A stretch of 42,170 nucleotides of DNA, from assembly GCF_013376175.1 (NCBI RefSeq), contig NZ_JABXXR010000014.1, positions 1 through 42,170 of the forward strand, read 5' to 3'. This stretch comes from Ameyamaea chiangmaiensis. Its GTDB lineage: Bacteria; Pseudomonadota; Alphaproteobacteria; Acetobacterales; Acetobacteraceae. Shown here one piece after another: positions 1 to 6,712 of this stretch. How positions within the stretch are numbered: position 1 is the stretch's first letter; each line of letters starts with the position of its first letter. The translations under genes were made by a program, and so were the position numbers. Below the pieces are notes generated by a model. It was not told the origin of the DNA, searched no databases, and saw only the letters and a program-made list of their open reading frames with translations.

Positions 1-144
1 GGACCCGATCTTCCCTTGCCGGGAGACGCTGCCGCCAGCGCGCTGGGCGGCCGCCAGCGCCTGGGCGATGAAGGGCCGCGCCCGCTGCGCGCTGGTCGAG
101 CGGATGCGGCCTGGCCGGATGCGGAATTCGTGCTCGTCGGTCAT
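1..144 (-). CDS. Relaxase (VirD2/TraI-like, DUF3363 type), N-terminal fragment
   Basis: Only the first 48 codons are in the window; the gene continues beyond position 1. The start is the ATG at 142-144 and the reading frame is open to the edge. The peptide begins MTDEHEFRIRPGRIRST and continues with an Arg/Ala-rich stretch (RARPFIAQALAAAQRAGG), the N-terminus I know from relaxase/mobilization nuclease proteins carrying DUF3363 in alphaproteobacterial conjugative elements. Such proteins nick oriT and lead the DNA strand into the recipient. The catalytic Tyr and the His motif lie outside the window, so activity cannot be judged. A candidate nic site lies about 150 bp upstream of the start, which is the expected place. 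The main doubt is that the fragment is short. Confidence 0.8.
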   Translation of the reverse strand, partial: MTDEHEFRIRPGRIRSTSAQRARPFIAQALAAAQRAGGSVSRQGKIGS

Positions 145-258
145 GCTCGAGGCTCCGCACATCGCGTCAACGCGATGATTTTCCTTGAGAATGCGCCGAT
201 GCTCAGGCTGCGCTGATCAGGCGCACCTCGCGAAATCGCGGCATAACCCCTTGAAAAA

Positions 259-315
259 GCACAACCGAACCGAAGCGCACATCGCGCCCCTTTATCCTGC
301 CATCGTGCGGTTGTG
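259..315 (+). other. oriT: Candidate origin of transfer (oriT) with IncP/VirD2-type nic core
   Basis: In the 244-bp gap between the relaxase start and the lytic transglycosylase gene the plus strand reads TATCCTGC at 293-300. This matches the YATCCTG|Y core cut by IncP and VirD2-type relaxases, so the cut would fall between 299 and 300. A perfect 8-bp inverted repeat flanks it: CACAACCG at 260-267 and CGGTTGTG at 308-315. Position next to the relaxase start fits the usual arrangement. Cleavage here would send the plus strand from 300 rightward first. This is inference from motif and position; the motif is short enough to occur by chance. Confidence 0.6.
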
Positions 316-388
316 TTTGCGGCTCTTCCTCCCAACGCCGTCCAATCTGCGCTGGAGTTCGCCATGCTGCGATGGAGGGGTGAGGCGG

Positions 389-1165
389 TCATCGCGGGCC
401 TGCAGGCTCCCGGCGGGAGACGAACAGGCCGCCGGTTGGGTTCGCATCGGCCGCCGTATCACGCGGTGGAGCCGCAGTGTCGCCGTCACGCGCCTGAGCA
501 TCGGACTGCACCGGACCTGCGCCCGGGCCGCGATCAGGGGCGCCGATGAAGAGGGGCGCGCGCGTCCAGGCCAGCGGGTCGGCGGCTGCAACGGTGACGA
601 TGGCCGGAGACGCTTCGCCGCCGACAAGGGGCGCGAGCTGGGCGACATAGGCGCGCGTTTCTGCCGGCAACGCGCGGCCGTTCGCGAGGTACTCGTCGTA
701 CCACCCAGGCCCCGCATTGTAGGCCGCGAGAAAGCCGGGCGCGCCGTAGCGATCGTAGAGTTCGCGCATATAGGCCGTGCCAGCGATGATATTGTCACGA
801 GGATTGAACGGATCGCTGCCGAGGCGATAGCGCGCGCGCAGATAGACCCAGGTGTCGGGCATGATCTGCATCAGGCCCATCGCACCCTTGGCCGAGACGG
901 CGCGCACGTCGTTGGCGCTTTCGACACGCATGAGCGCGCGAATCCAGGCGACCGGAATGCCGAACCGCTGCGAGGCCTCGGTCACGAAGGCGGCGACCTG
1001 GGTGCTCGCCTTGGCTGGAACCGGCTCCACGGTCTGAGCCTGCGCCGGCGATATCGGCGACGCGGCGATCGGCAGGCCGGGAAGGAGAAGGAGGAGCAGC
1101 CGGAAGGCGGCACGGGACTTGTCCGTGCCGTTCCGATGATGCTGCGGTCGATGCGGGCCGCGCAC
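389..1165 (-). CDS. Lytic transglycosylase, conjugation-associated (VirB1/TrbN-like)
   Basis: 258 aa. This exported muramidase-like enzyme cleaves peptidoglycan, which in conjugative elements opens the wall for the type IV secretion channel. A basic N-terminus and hydrophobic stretch (residues about 21-44, ending in AQAQ) look like a signal peptide. The SLT domain spans about 55-165: the catalytic Glu is E82 in RVESANDVRAVS, followed by GAMGLMQIMPDTW and the AAYNAGPG motif near 147. The C-terminal 90 residues are Pro/Ala/Asp-rich and of low complexity. It ends close to the relaxase/oriT gap and starts 3 bp after the DUF736 stop, so it is part of the same minus-strand operon. Confidence 0.9.
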   Translation of the reverse strand: MRGPHRPQHHRNGTDKSRAAFRLLLLLLPGLPIAASPISPAQAQTVEPVPAKASTQVAAFVTEASQRFGIPVAWIRALMRVESANDVRAVSAKGAMGLMQIMPDTWVYLRARYRLGSDPFNPRDNIIAGTAYMRELYDRYGAPGFLAAYNAGPGWYDEYLANGRALPAETRAYVAQLAPLVGGEASPAIVTVAAADPLAWTRAPLFIGAPDRGPGAGPVQSDAQARDGDTAAPPRDTAADANPTGGLFVSRREPAGPR

Positions 1166-1168
1166 CGC

Positions 1169-1519
1169 TCAGTCCTCGCTGTCGCGCGTGTTGGTGCGCG
1201 GCTTGGCGGGCCGTGACCAGTGCAGACCCCAGGTGCCGTTGTCGTCGCCGGCGCGGAAGAGATTGGCGCGCAGCGGACGCGGGAACAGCGGGCTGTCGAG
1301 CTGCACAGAGACATAGTCGCCGGCACGTTCGCCGACATGTTTCCAGCCGGCGCCGATCTCGATGCCGTCGTCCCCGCCGAGCAGGACACGGTACTCCGGA
1401 GCGTTCTCGGCCTCCGACGCCTCGGTCGGAATGAAGGCGAGTTCAGCGTCGATGCCGAGCGCGGTGAGCCGCCCGGAATAGCCGGACTTGGTGCGGGTGA
1501 ATTGGCCGATCTGGGTCAT
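1169..1519 (-). CDS. DUF736 family protein (first copy)
   Basis: 116 aa. It matches the DUF736 family: N-terminal IGQFTRTKSGYSGRL, a central segment with PEYRVLLGG and AGWK, and DYVSVQLDSPLFPRPLRANLF near 68-88. DUF736 proteins are small, of unknown function, and almost always sit in conjugative plasmids and integrative elements near traF/parA genes, as here. The gene lies between the S26 peptidase gene and the lytic transglycosylase gene. A second, diverged copy is present at 6713-7039; this one has a longer charged C-terminal tail (residues about 105-116). Confidence 0.88.
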   Translation of the reverse strand: MTQIGQFTRTKSGYSGRLTALGIDAELAFIPTEASEAENAPEYRVLLGGDDGIEIGAGWKHVGERAGDYVSVQLDSPLFPRPLRANLFRAGDDNGTWGLHWSRPAKPRTNTRDSED

Positions 1520-1554
1520 GGTCGTCTCCTTGGGTTGGGGGTGGAAGCGGCAGT

Positions 1555-2100
1555 TCAGCGGGTCGGCGCGCGCCAGATGTAGCGGCCGTCGCCATGCTCA
1601 TCGGTCCAGAGCGGCGTCGCCCGGCCGATCACGTCGGTGGTCGGCAAGGGCCCGAAATAGCGACCGTCCAGGCTGTCGCGGACCGACCAGTTCATCAGGA
1701 AAAGTTCGCCCTCGGCGATGCGGCGGCAGCCCTGCCAGACGGGCAGCGAGCGGCCGAGATGGTCGCGTTCGAGCGCATCGCCCATCGACACGCCGTCCAC
1801 GGTGATGGCGTGATCGCGGCGGCAGACCTCTTGGCCGGCAACGCCCGCGACCCGCTTCATCAGGGGCACGCCGCGGCCGATATAGCCGCGCTCGATCATG
1901 AAGGCGGCGAGCGGTTCGGGGGGGCGCACGGCGACGAGATCCGTGACCTCGAAACGGTCGGCCGGCGCGATGCTGTAGAGCCCGATCGGCGTGCTGGCCG
2001 ACGCGTTCCAGATGACCTTTGTCGGCAAATCGACGAAGGCGGCAGTCGCCATGCCCATGGTCAGGGTGTAGGTGACCACGACGTAGCCGAAGCGGCTCAT
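1555..2100 (-). CDS. traF: TraF-type S26 signal peptidase of conjugation
   Basis: 181 aa from the ATG at 2098-2100, which overlaps the stop of the DUF2840 gene by 4 bp; a longer frame upstream is only the overlap. TraF peptidases are inner-membrane serine proteases that mature the pilin by cyclization in IncP-like systems. Residues about 4-22 form one membrane segment. The catalytic Ser is probably S36 in ASTPIGLYSI and the general base K82 in LMKRVAGVAGQEV, both in the spacing typical of peptidase S26. The C-terminal part around LDGRYFGPLP is also typical of the family. It is translationally coupled to the genes upstream (DUF2840, ribbon-helix-helix, parA). Confidence 0.9.
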   Translation of the reverse strand: MSRFGYVVVTYTLTMGMATAAFVDLPTKVIWNASASTPIGLYSIAPADRFEVTDLVAVRPPEPLAAFMIERGYIGRGVPLMKRVAGVAGQEVCRRDHAITVDGVSMGDALERDHLGRSLPVWQGCRRIAEGELFLMNWSVRDSLDGRYFGPLPTTDVIGRATPLWTDEHGDGRYIWRAPTR

Positions 2101-2618
2101 GATCCGGCCCTCCGACGCAGGAGGAAGGCCTTGTGGTGCTGGGCCGTGTAGGTTCGCGGCTTTTCGTCGGCGGCCATCCGGTTGTGGACATGCCGCCAAT
2201 GATCGGGCGAGACTTCGCCCGGATCGATGCCGATCGCCTCGATCGCATCGATCATTTGCAGCACGCGCTCGACCTTCGGCCAGCCTTCGACCTTGAGCAG
2301 AATGTCGGCCCCGGGACGCACGAAGGGCACTGTCTGCTGGGGCTCGCCGGCGCGGACCGTGCGCAGCACGTCGAGATGCGAGGCGACGGTCCCGTAGTCG
2401 TTGGCGGCCCAGCGCACGAAGCCGAAGACGCTGTCCGGCGCAAAGCGCAGCACGCGACGACGGCGGTCGAGGATCTGTTCGCCGACATTGCGGCCGAACC
2501 TGATCCAGTTCTCGGTGCGCTTCTCGATCCAGGTGAGTTCGACTTCGGTCAGGTCCGGGGGTGGCGGAGCGGCCGACGTCGGCTCGCCGCGCGCATGGAT
2601 GGCGGCGGCGCCGGTCAT
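2097..2618 (-). CDS. DUF2840 family protein
   Basis: 173 aa. It matches DUF2840, a family of unknown function found next to traF and parA in alphaproteobacterial conjugative elements. Recognisable segments are LTWIEKRTENWIRFGR near 28-44, RVLRFAPDSVFGFVRWAANDYGT near 55-77 and a C-terminal HVHNRMAADEKPRTYTAQHH segment. Start and stop codons overlap both neighbours by 4 bp (ATGA type), so parA, the ribbon-helix-helix gene, this gene and traF are translated as one coupled set. No catalytic motif is visible. Confidence 0.85.
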   Translation of the reverse strand: MTGAAAIHARGEPTSAAPPPPDLTEVELTWIEKRTENWIRFGRNVGEQILDRRRRVLRFAPDSVFGFVRWAANDYGTVASHLDVLRTVRAGEPQQTVPFVRPGADILLKVEGWPKVERVLQMIDAIEAIGIDPGEVSPDHWRHVHNRMAADEKPRTYTAQHHKAFLLRRRAGS

Positions 2619-2869
2619 CTCGCGTCTCCAGTGCTCTCAGGGAATTCGCGCGCGAGCAGCTCGCGCAGCATGTCGGCCACGGTGACGCCGCGCTGGAAGG
2701 CGGCGATCTTGATCCGGGCGCGCTGGTCTGGCGTGACGTCGATCGTCAGCCGCGCCGAATAGACGGCAGGGTCGACAGCCCGCGCCGAGGCCGCGTCGGC
2801 GGCCTTGATCCAGGTCTCGGGATCGCCCGGCCGCGTGGCGAAGCCGCGTTTCGGAGGCGTCGCGGTCAT
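2615..2869 (-). CDS. Small ribbon-helix-helix protein, probable ParA partner
   Basis: 84 aa. The second half (residues about 36-75) reads as a ribbon-helix-helix domain: a beta strand YSARLTIDVTPDQRARIK, then two helices around AAFQRGVTVADMLRELLA. Position directly behind parA with a 4-bp overlap suggests the DNA-binding partner of the ParA ATPase, like ParG or Omega-type centromere-binding proteins. The first 35 residues are polar and probably disordered. Function is inferred from fold pattern and context. Confidence 0.75.
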   Translation of the reverse strand: MTATPPKRGFATRPGDPETWIKAADAASARAVDPAVYSARLTIDVTPDQRARIKIAAFQRGVTVADMLRELLAREFPESTGDAR

Positions 2870-3504
2870 GGCGCGATCCTCCCGATCTCGCTGACCAGTG
2901 CGGCGATCTCGCGGGCGGCGGCACTGTCGCTGTCGAGTTCGCCGACAAGCCGGCCGGTCTGCGCGGTATCGGCGAAGGCGACGCGCTGGCCGATCGTGGC
3001 GGAGAGCAGCGGCGGGTCATGATCGGCGAGCGTCTCGGCCGTCTCGCGGGCGATGACGGTGCGCGCGGCGCAGCGATTGAGGACGAACCGCGCGGCGAGC
3101 TGCGGCCGGTACATGCGCGCCTCGCCGAGCAGCGACAGCATCTCGGCTGACGCCCAGCCGTCGAAGGGCGAGGGCTGCACCGGGATCAGCACCAGGTCGG
3201 CGGCAAGCAGCGCCGAGCGCATGAGCCCGGCGACGCGCGGTGGCCCGTCGATAACGACATGATCGACGTCGCGGGCGATCTCCGGCGCCTCGCGATGGAG
3301 AGTATCGCGTGCCAGGCCGACGACGCCGAAAAGTCGCGGGAGGCTTTCGCGCGACCGATGCTGCGACCAATCGAGAGCTGAGCCTTGCGGGTCGGCGTCG
3401 ATAAGCGTGACGCGCTGGCCGCGCTTCGCCCATTCGCCGGCGAGATGGAGCGCGATCGTCGTCTTGCCGACGCCGCCCTTCTGGTTGAGCAGCGCGACGA
3501 TCAT
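2866..3504 (-). CDS. parA: ParA-type partition ATPase
   Basis: 212 aa. The deviant Walker A motif KGGVGKTT (residues 9-16) with the N-terminal MIVALLNQ strand, the ADPQGSALDW switch (about 37-46) and DHVVIDGPP (about 80-88) identify a short ParA/MinD-family ATPase without an N-terminal HTH. Such proteins position or segregate low-copy DNA on the nucleoid. It is first in a 4-bp-overlap chain (parA, ribbon-helix-helix, DUF2840, traF). The 208-bp region upstream holds a palindrome and iteron-like repeats, so partition and replication control appear to sit together. Confidence 0.92.
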   Translation of the reverse strand: MIVALLNQKGGVGKTTIALHLAGEWAKRGQRVTLIDADPQGSALDWSQHRSRESLPRLFGVVGLARDTLHREAPEIARDVDHVVIDGPPRVAGLMRSALLAADLVLIPVQPSPFDGWASAEMLSLLGEARMYRPQLAARFVLNRCAARTVIARETAETLADHDPPLLSATIGQRVAFADTAQTGRLVGELDSDSAAAREIAALVSEIGRIAP

Positions 3505-3565
3505 GACGGTCTCCCGGCGATCGGGGACTCGTCCACACGCGGCGAAAAGGCGGTTCGCGTTAGAA

Positions 3566-3597
3566 AGATTCCGAAGGAATCTAAGTTAGAGAAGTTA
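3566..3597. promoter_or_regulatory. Palindrome and direct repeat upstream of parA
   Basis: A perfect 7-bp-arm inverted repeat, AGATTCC-gaa-GGAATCT (3566-3582), is followed by two AAGTTA hexamers nine bases apart (3583-3588, 3592-3597). The block lies about 60-95 bp upstream of the parA start in a locally AT-richer stretch. It is a plausible operator/promoter for parA autoregulation or part of a centromere. Binding partner is unknown. Confidence 0.45.
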
Positions 3598-3642
3598 CGG
3601 GGCTTGTAAGTTGCTGATTCAGCGAGCGGATTCGACGATTCC

Positions 3643-3708
3643 GGTCCCCGATAGCACGAGGATCGGGTCCTCGATGGCACGATGGGTCCGGTCCCTGATA
3701 GCACGAGG
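3643..3708 (+). repeat. Three iteron-like direct repeats between repA and parA
   Basis: Three 19-bp direct repeats begin at 3643, 3666 and 3690, a period of 23-24 bp (about two helical turns). Consensus GGTCCyyGATrGCACGAkG. The first and third differ only at two pyrimidine positions; the second is more diverged. They lie immediately after the repA stop at 3713. Equal spacing and a neighbouring replication initiator gene are the hallmarks of iterons, so this may be the replication origin or RepA control site of the element. Confidence 0.6.
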
Positions 3709-3712
3709 TGAT

Positions 3713-4597
3713 TCACAGCTTATCCCCAGGGCGGTAGGTCGAGCGGCGGCGCTGGCGAGGGATGCCGAGCGCGTTCGGGTCGATCGGTTTGAAGGAGAGG
3801 ATCTCGGGGCCGCCGAGGCATTGCTCGATGGTCAGGCGATACCCTGGCAGCGGCTGCCGGCGGACGATGTCGCGCAGGTCGTAGGCGAAATGCTTGAGCG
3901 GCGAGAGGCTGCCGGACTTGGCGTGGAGATGCGGGAAATCGAAGCTCCAGCCGAATTCCTGCTTGCCGCCGTGCTTGCGCACGAGGCGATAGAGCCAGCG
4001 CTCCAGACCGCCGGTCAGGCCGAAATAATCGCGGTCGATCGTCAGCACGAGCGCGTCGTCGAGCACCGCGGCGTAGAACCAGTCGGGCACGATCAGCTCA
4101 AGCCCGAGCGGCCGCCCGCGTGCGTCGGCGCGCTCCTTCCACTCGTTGATCCAGGAGAAGCGATGCAGCCGCCGCTCGGTCGGCTGGCGGATCGATGTCG
4201 CCACCGTCGTCGACTGGAGCCGGTCGAGCGCGGCCTTCAATCGGTCGTAGTCGCGCAAGCTGACGCCGCGGCCTATGAACTGCAGAATCTCGTAGGGCGT
4301 GGTCGCTATAAGGCGCGACGGGCGCAGTCCGTGGTCACGCGCCTCGACGATCTGAGACGCGGCCCAGATCAGCACGTCGGCGTCCCAGATGGTGGCCATG
4401 CCGTGCTCAGGGACGGCCTCCACACGGATGACGACGGAGCCGGCCTTGAAGTTGATCGGCGCCAGTCGCTTCGACTTGCCGAGGGCGAAGAAGGGGTACG
4501 CCATCAGGTCTTGAGCGTCGCGGGGTGCGAGATCACCGGGCAGAGCCCGAAAGAGATCGAGTTGCTCGCGTTCGCTGTGGTGATGGCGCGCCGACAT
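3713..4597 (-). CDS. repA: Replication initiator protein A (RepA/RPA family)
   Basis: 294 aa from the ATG at 4595-4597 (MSARHHHSEREQLDLF); the frame is open further upstream but that overlaps the HTH gene. It matches the plasmid replication initiator family of alphaproteobacteria (RPA): DLMAYPFFALGKSKRLAPI near 29-47, WDADVLIWAASQIVEA near 69-84, a winged-helix-like core with SIRQPTERRLHRFSWI, and ERWLYRLVRKHGG near 198-210. Such proteins start replication from iteron origins; the three repeats just past its stop fit this role. In an integrative element it would support copying after excision. Confidence 0.9.
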   Translation of the reverse strand: MSARHHHSEREQLDLFRALPGDLAPRDAQDLMAYPFFALGKSKRLAPINFKAGSVVIRVEAVPEHGMATIWDADVLIWAASQIVEARDHGLRPSRLIATTPYEILQFIGRGVSLRDYDRLKAALDRLQSTTVATSIRQPTERRLHRFSWINEWKERADARGRPLGLELIVPDWFYAAVLDDALVLTIDRDYFGLTGGLERWLYRLVRKHGGKQEFGWSFDFPHLHAKSGSLSPLKHFAYDLRDIVRRQPLPGYRLTIEQCLGGPEILSFKPIDPNALGIPRQRRRSTYRPGDKL

Positions 4598-4607
4598 CGT
4601 GAGGAAC

Positions 4608-4889
4608 TCAGCGCGGGAAGCGGCCAGCAGCGGTGGGAGCGGCCGCCTGGCGCTTTGCCGGAAGGACGGTCCCGCCGCGCGGATCGGACGTCGAAGTAAC
4701 GAGACCGCGATCCGCCCAGGCCTGGAGGTCGTCGACCGAATAGACGACACGGCCGCCGAGCTTCCGATAGGTCGGACCCGTGCCGTAGGTGCGATGCTTT
4801 TCGAGCGTGCGTTCAGAAAGGCCGAGGAAGCGGGCCGCCTCCTGCGTTCTTAGGTATCGTGGCGGTAGATAGGCGGCTTTTTCGGCCAT
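4608..4889 (-). CDS. AlpA/MerR-like helix-turn-helix protein (HTH_17)
   Basis: 93 aa. Residues about 11-62 form the HTH_17 fold: YLRTQEAARFLGLSERTLEKHR for the helix-turn-helix and GPTYRKLGGRVVYSVDDLQAWAD for the wing and following helix. Proteins of this type act as excisionases or regulators in mobile elements and usually sit directly upstream of repA in this backbone, as here (10 bp between its stop and the repA start). The C-terminal 30 residues are Ala/Pro-rich. Whether it controls repA or excision cannot be read from sequence. Confidence 0.85.
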   Translation of the reverse strand: MAEKAAYLPPRYLRTQEAARFLGLSERTLEKHRTYGTGPTYRKLGGRVVYSVDDLQAWADRGLVTSTSDPRGGTVLPAKRQAAAPTAAGRFPR

Positions 4890-5016
4890 GATCGAACCTC
4901 CGTGGTCTCGCGGGCGGCCGCTTCGGATGAGAGGCGGGTTGCGAGCACGGTGGCGCGAAGACGGCGCCTCGGACGATGTCGAAGTAAGGAAGCTAAATTC
5001 GACACCCGGGTGGGTG

Positions 5017-5782
5017 TCAGCGTTCGCGTCGGGGACGGCGCAGCAGCGCCCGGTATCCGCCGTGAACGAGCTTCATGCCGTCGCGGGCGAGACGAATGGT
5101 GGTTTCGCGGATGGCGCTGCCAACCCACGACGTCGCGTCGTTCTCATATTGGGGGAAAAGAAACCGGGCAATGGCCCGGTAGGTGGCGCCCGTCTCGCGG
5201 GCGTCGACCGCGCGTAGCATCTGTCGCGCCCGTTGAAGCCGCTGGGGCGTCATGCGCGGGTCCGCCGGCACCGCTCGGCCTGTCGCGGCCGACCAGAATC
5301 GGGCCAACGCCGTCAGGCGGTCCGGTGTCATCTCGTCGAGCGGGATCACCGCGGCGAGCGAGTCGCCTTCCATCGAACCGGAAAGGCTGACATCGAATCG
5401 CTCGCCGTGGAGGTTCAACCGCAGAAGCGCTGCTTCGCGGTCTCGGACAGCGTGAGCCCGAAGATCGTCAACGGTAAGATGAGAACCTTCGGACAGGGCG
5501 GGCCCGCTTTGGAGGATGATCGCCGCCGGATCGGTTTGCAGGGTCCAGAAGATCGGCTGCGCGCGGCCCGTGATGCGTGGGTCTGCTGCGAAAACATAAC
5601 CCCCATTGCTGAGCAAACGCCGTCGCTGTTTCGTCGCTCAATCGCCCGGAAGACAATAATTCCTGAAAGGACCTCCTGTAATCCGGGTTTCGCCGTAGGA
5701 ATTCCCAGGCAAGTTCGCTTGTCGTAAGCTGATCGATATAGTCATAGGCGGCCTCAGACCGCCAATTTTCTTCCTCGGACAT
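5017..5782 (-). pseudogene. Frameshifted DUF6499-DUF2285 gene
   Basis: Normally a single protein of about 250-260 aa. Here the first part, starting at the ATG 5780-5782 behind a GGAGG site, encodes the DUF6499 domain (WRSEAAYDYIDQLTTSELAWEFLRRN). The frame then leaves the family pattern at QQWGLCFRSRP. The next frame carries on correctly with VFAADPR, QPIFWTLQTDPAAI and the C-terminal DUF2285 helix-rich domain ending GGYRALL. Removing one base near the G-run (plus strand C-run around 5600-5604) would restore WGYVFAADPR. So it is a +1 base disruption, a sequencing error, or much less likely recoding. The 199-aa downstream frame could start at 5616 by itself. Confidence 0.75.
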
Positions 5783-5879
5783 CCTCCGCCGCCTCCGCGC
5801 AAATGTTACGCAACGCGAGTTGTGAAGCGATGACGATCCCAAGTTGAGTCATTGCTGGGAAGAACGAAGTCGGATCAAC

Positions 5880-5900
5880 GTGATGCAAGTCCTGCATCAC
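5880..5900. terminator. Hairpin after the small DUF2285 gene
   Basis: GTGATGCA (5880-5887) and TGCATCAC (5893-5900) form a perfect 8-bp stem with a 5-nt loop directly after the stop of the 87-aa gene on the minus strand. There is no U-tract behind it, so it may only stabilise the mRNA end. Confidence 0.35.
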
Positions 5901-5901
5901 C

Positions 5902-6165
5902 TCAGTGGAGGCGGGGCCCCAGGAGTTCGCTGTAGCCGCTTCGGGTCATCCATTTGGCGCGGGAGAGATGAGCGGTGTGGACGCGCGCAGCGCGCTCTGG
6001 ATCGGTTTTGGCACAGATTCCGAAGAGCGCTTCGACGACTTCTTTCCAGTCCGCACCGTCAGCGTCAGCATCGAGAAGGCGCAGGTAAAGCTTCAGATGC
6101 GCCTGGTCATAGGCGGTGAGCGCTGCGCCGTCGGGCGGCTGGTCCAGAAAGTCTTCTTTGGTCAC
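5902..6165 (-). CDS. Small DUF2285 family protein
   Basis: 87 aa with a GTG start (6163-6165) behind a GGGGGA site. It has the pattern of stand-alone DUF2285 proteins: AYDQAHLKLYLRLLDA, GADWKEVVEALFGI, then DPERAARVHTAHLSRAKWMTRSGYSELL. The family is helical, probably DNA-binding, and accompanies XRE and DUF6499-DUF2285 genes in these elements. The order XRE regulator, this gene, DUF6499-DUF2285, HTH_17, repA is typical of the backbone. Function is unproven. Confidence 0.82.
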   Translation of the reverse strand: MTKEDFLDQPPDGAALTAYDQAHLKLYLRLLDADADGADWKEVVEALFGICAKTDPERAARVHTAHLSRAKWMTRSGYSELLGPRLH

Positions 6166-6182
6166 GGTATCCCCCGTTCATA

Positions 6183-6211
6183 GATGTATCCATTTTGAAG
6201 GGGATTGTTAA
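6183..6211 (-). promoter_or_regulatory. Candidate promoter of the small DUF2285 gene
   Basis: On the minus strand TTAACA (6211 to 6206) and TACATC (6188 to 6183) are 17 bp apart, 18 bp or more before the GTG start. The -35 box matches 5 of 6 consensus bases and the -10 box only 3 of 6, so this is a weak call. Confidence 0.35.
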
Positions 6212-6285
6212 CGCTGTTTTGAGAACAGAGGCCATCGCCAGACCGTGTACACGGCGGAGGAGCAGCGCGATCGCCCGCCGACGCG

Positions 6286-6528
6286 TCAGTCGTCTCTCTT
6301 CCTGTTGACAAGCATCACTCCCACACCCTGGTCGGAGTTCAGGAAGACGATCCCGCCACCCTCGAAGGCGCGCCGGACTTCATCGCGCGTGCTCTCATAG
6401 ACCTCGAGGTCGCTTTCGGACTCGAGGCGCTTCAGCGCGGTCAAAGATACCCGGGCCCGGTCAGCGAGCGTCTCCTGTGTCCAACCCAGCAACGCGCGTG
6501 CGGCCCGCGATTGTCGGGCGGTGATCAT
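6286..6528 (-). CDS. XRE-family helix-turn-helix regulator
   Basis: 80 aa. A Cro/CI-type HTH occupies residues about 3-58: ITARQSRAARALLGWTQETLADRARVSLTALKRLES. The C-terminal EVRRAFEGGGIVFLNSDQGVGVML is the conserved tail of short XRE regulators that control integrative elements in Alphaproteobacteria. The start at 6528 lies inside a 20-bp palindrome, with the GAGGTGA ribosome site also within it, so self-repression at the level of transcription is likely. Its targets probably include the small DUF2285 gene downstream and element excision or transfer genes. Confidence 0.88.
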   Translation of the reverse strand: MITARQSRAARALLGWTQETLADRARVSLTALKRLESESDLEVYESTRDEVRRAFEGGGIVFLNSDQGVGVMLVNRKRDD

Positions 6529-6539
6529 GCATGATCACC
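6520..6539. promoter_or_regulatory. 20-bp perfect palindrome over the XRE gene start
   Basis: GGTGATCATG followed by its exact reverse complement CATGATCACC covers the ribosome site and ATG of the XRE gene. A dyad of this length at this place is a strong operator candidate for the protein it precedes. Confidence 0.6.
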
Positions 6540-6570
6540 TCCCACTCGGACCTACGCGCACGCCAGAACT

Positions 6571-6587
6571 ACGACTATAATAGTCGT
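6571..6587. promoter_or_regulatory. Palindrome containing a TATAAT box upstream of the XRE gene
   Basis: ACGACTAT-A-ATAGTCGT is a perfect 8-bp-arm dyad 43 bp upstream of the XRE start codon. Its centre reads TATAAT on the plus strand and TATTAT/TATAGT on the minus strand, so it can hold the -10 box of a promoter and an operator at once. A good -35 box at normal spacing was not found on either strand. Confidence 0.5.
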
Positions 6588-6675
6588 TCTAAGGCGCCAA
6601 GGCCAGCTTTAACGCCCCCGGCGATCTCCACTTGTATCCATGCGGCGCGAACTGATTCGGTCGCCTTGGAAGCCG

Positions 6676-6703
6676 AAGGCCCCGGCCTTCCGGCCGGGGC
6701 CTT
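6676..6703. terminator. Strong GC hairpin after the second DUF736 gene
   Basis: AAGGCCCCGGCC (6676-6687) and GGCCGGGGCCTT (6692-6703) pair perfectly over 12 bp around a TTCC loop. It lies 10 bp after the stop of the minus-strand DUF736 gene. No long U-tract follows, but its strength and place suit a transcription end between the DUF736 unit and the XRE unit. Confidence 0.6.
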
Positions 6704-6712
6704 GCGGGGGCC

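Noticed and set aside
185-1216. Long plus-strand frame of 343 codons over the lytic transglycosylase
   Set aside because: It is antisense to a well-supported gene and its translation is Arg-rich and without family patterns, as expected from high-GC shadow frames.
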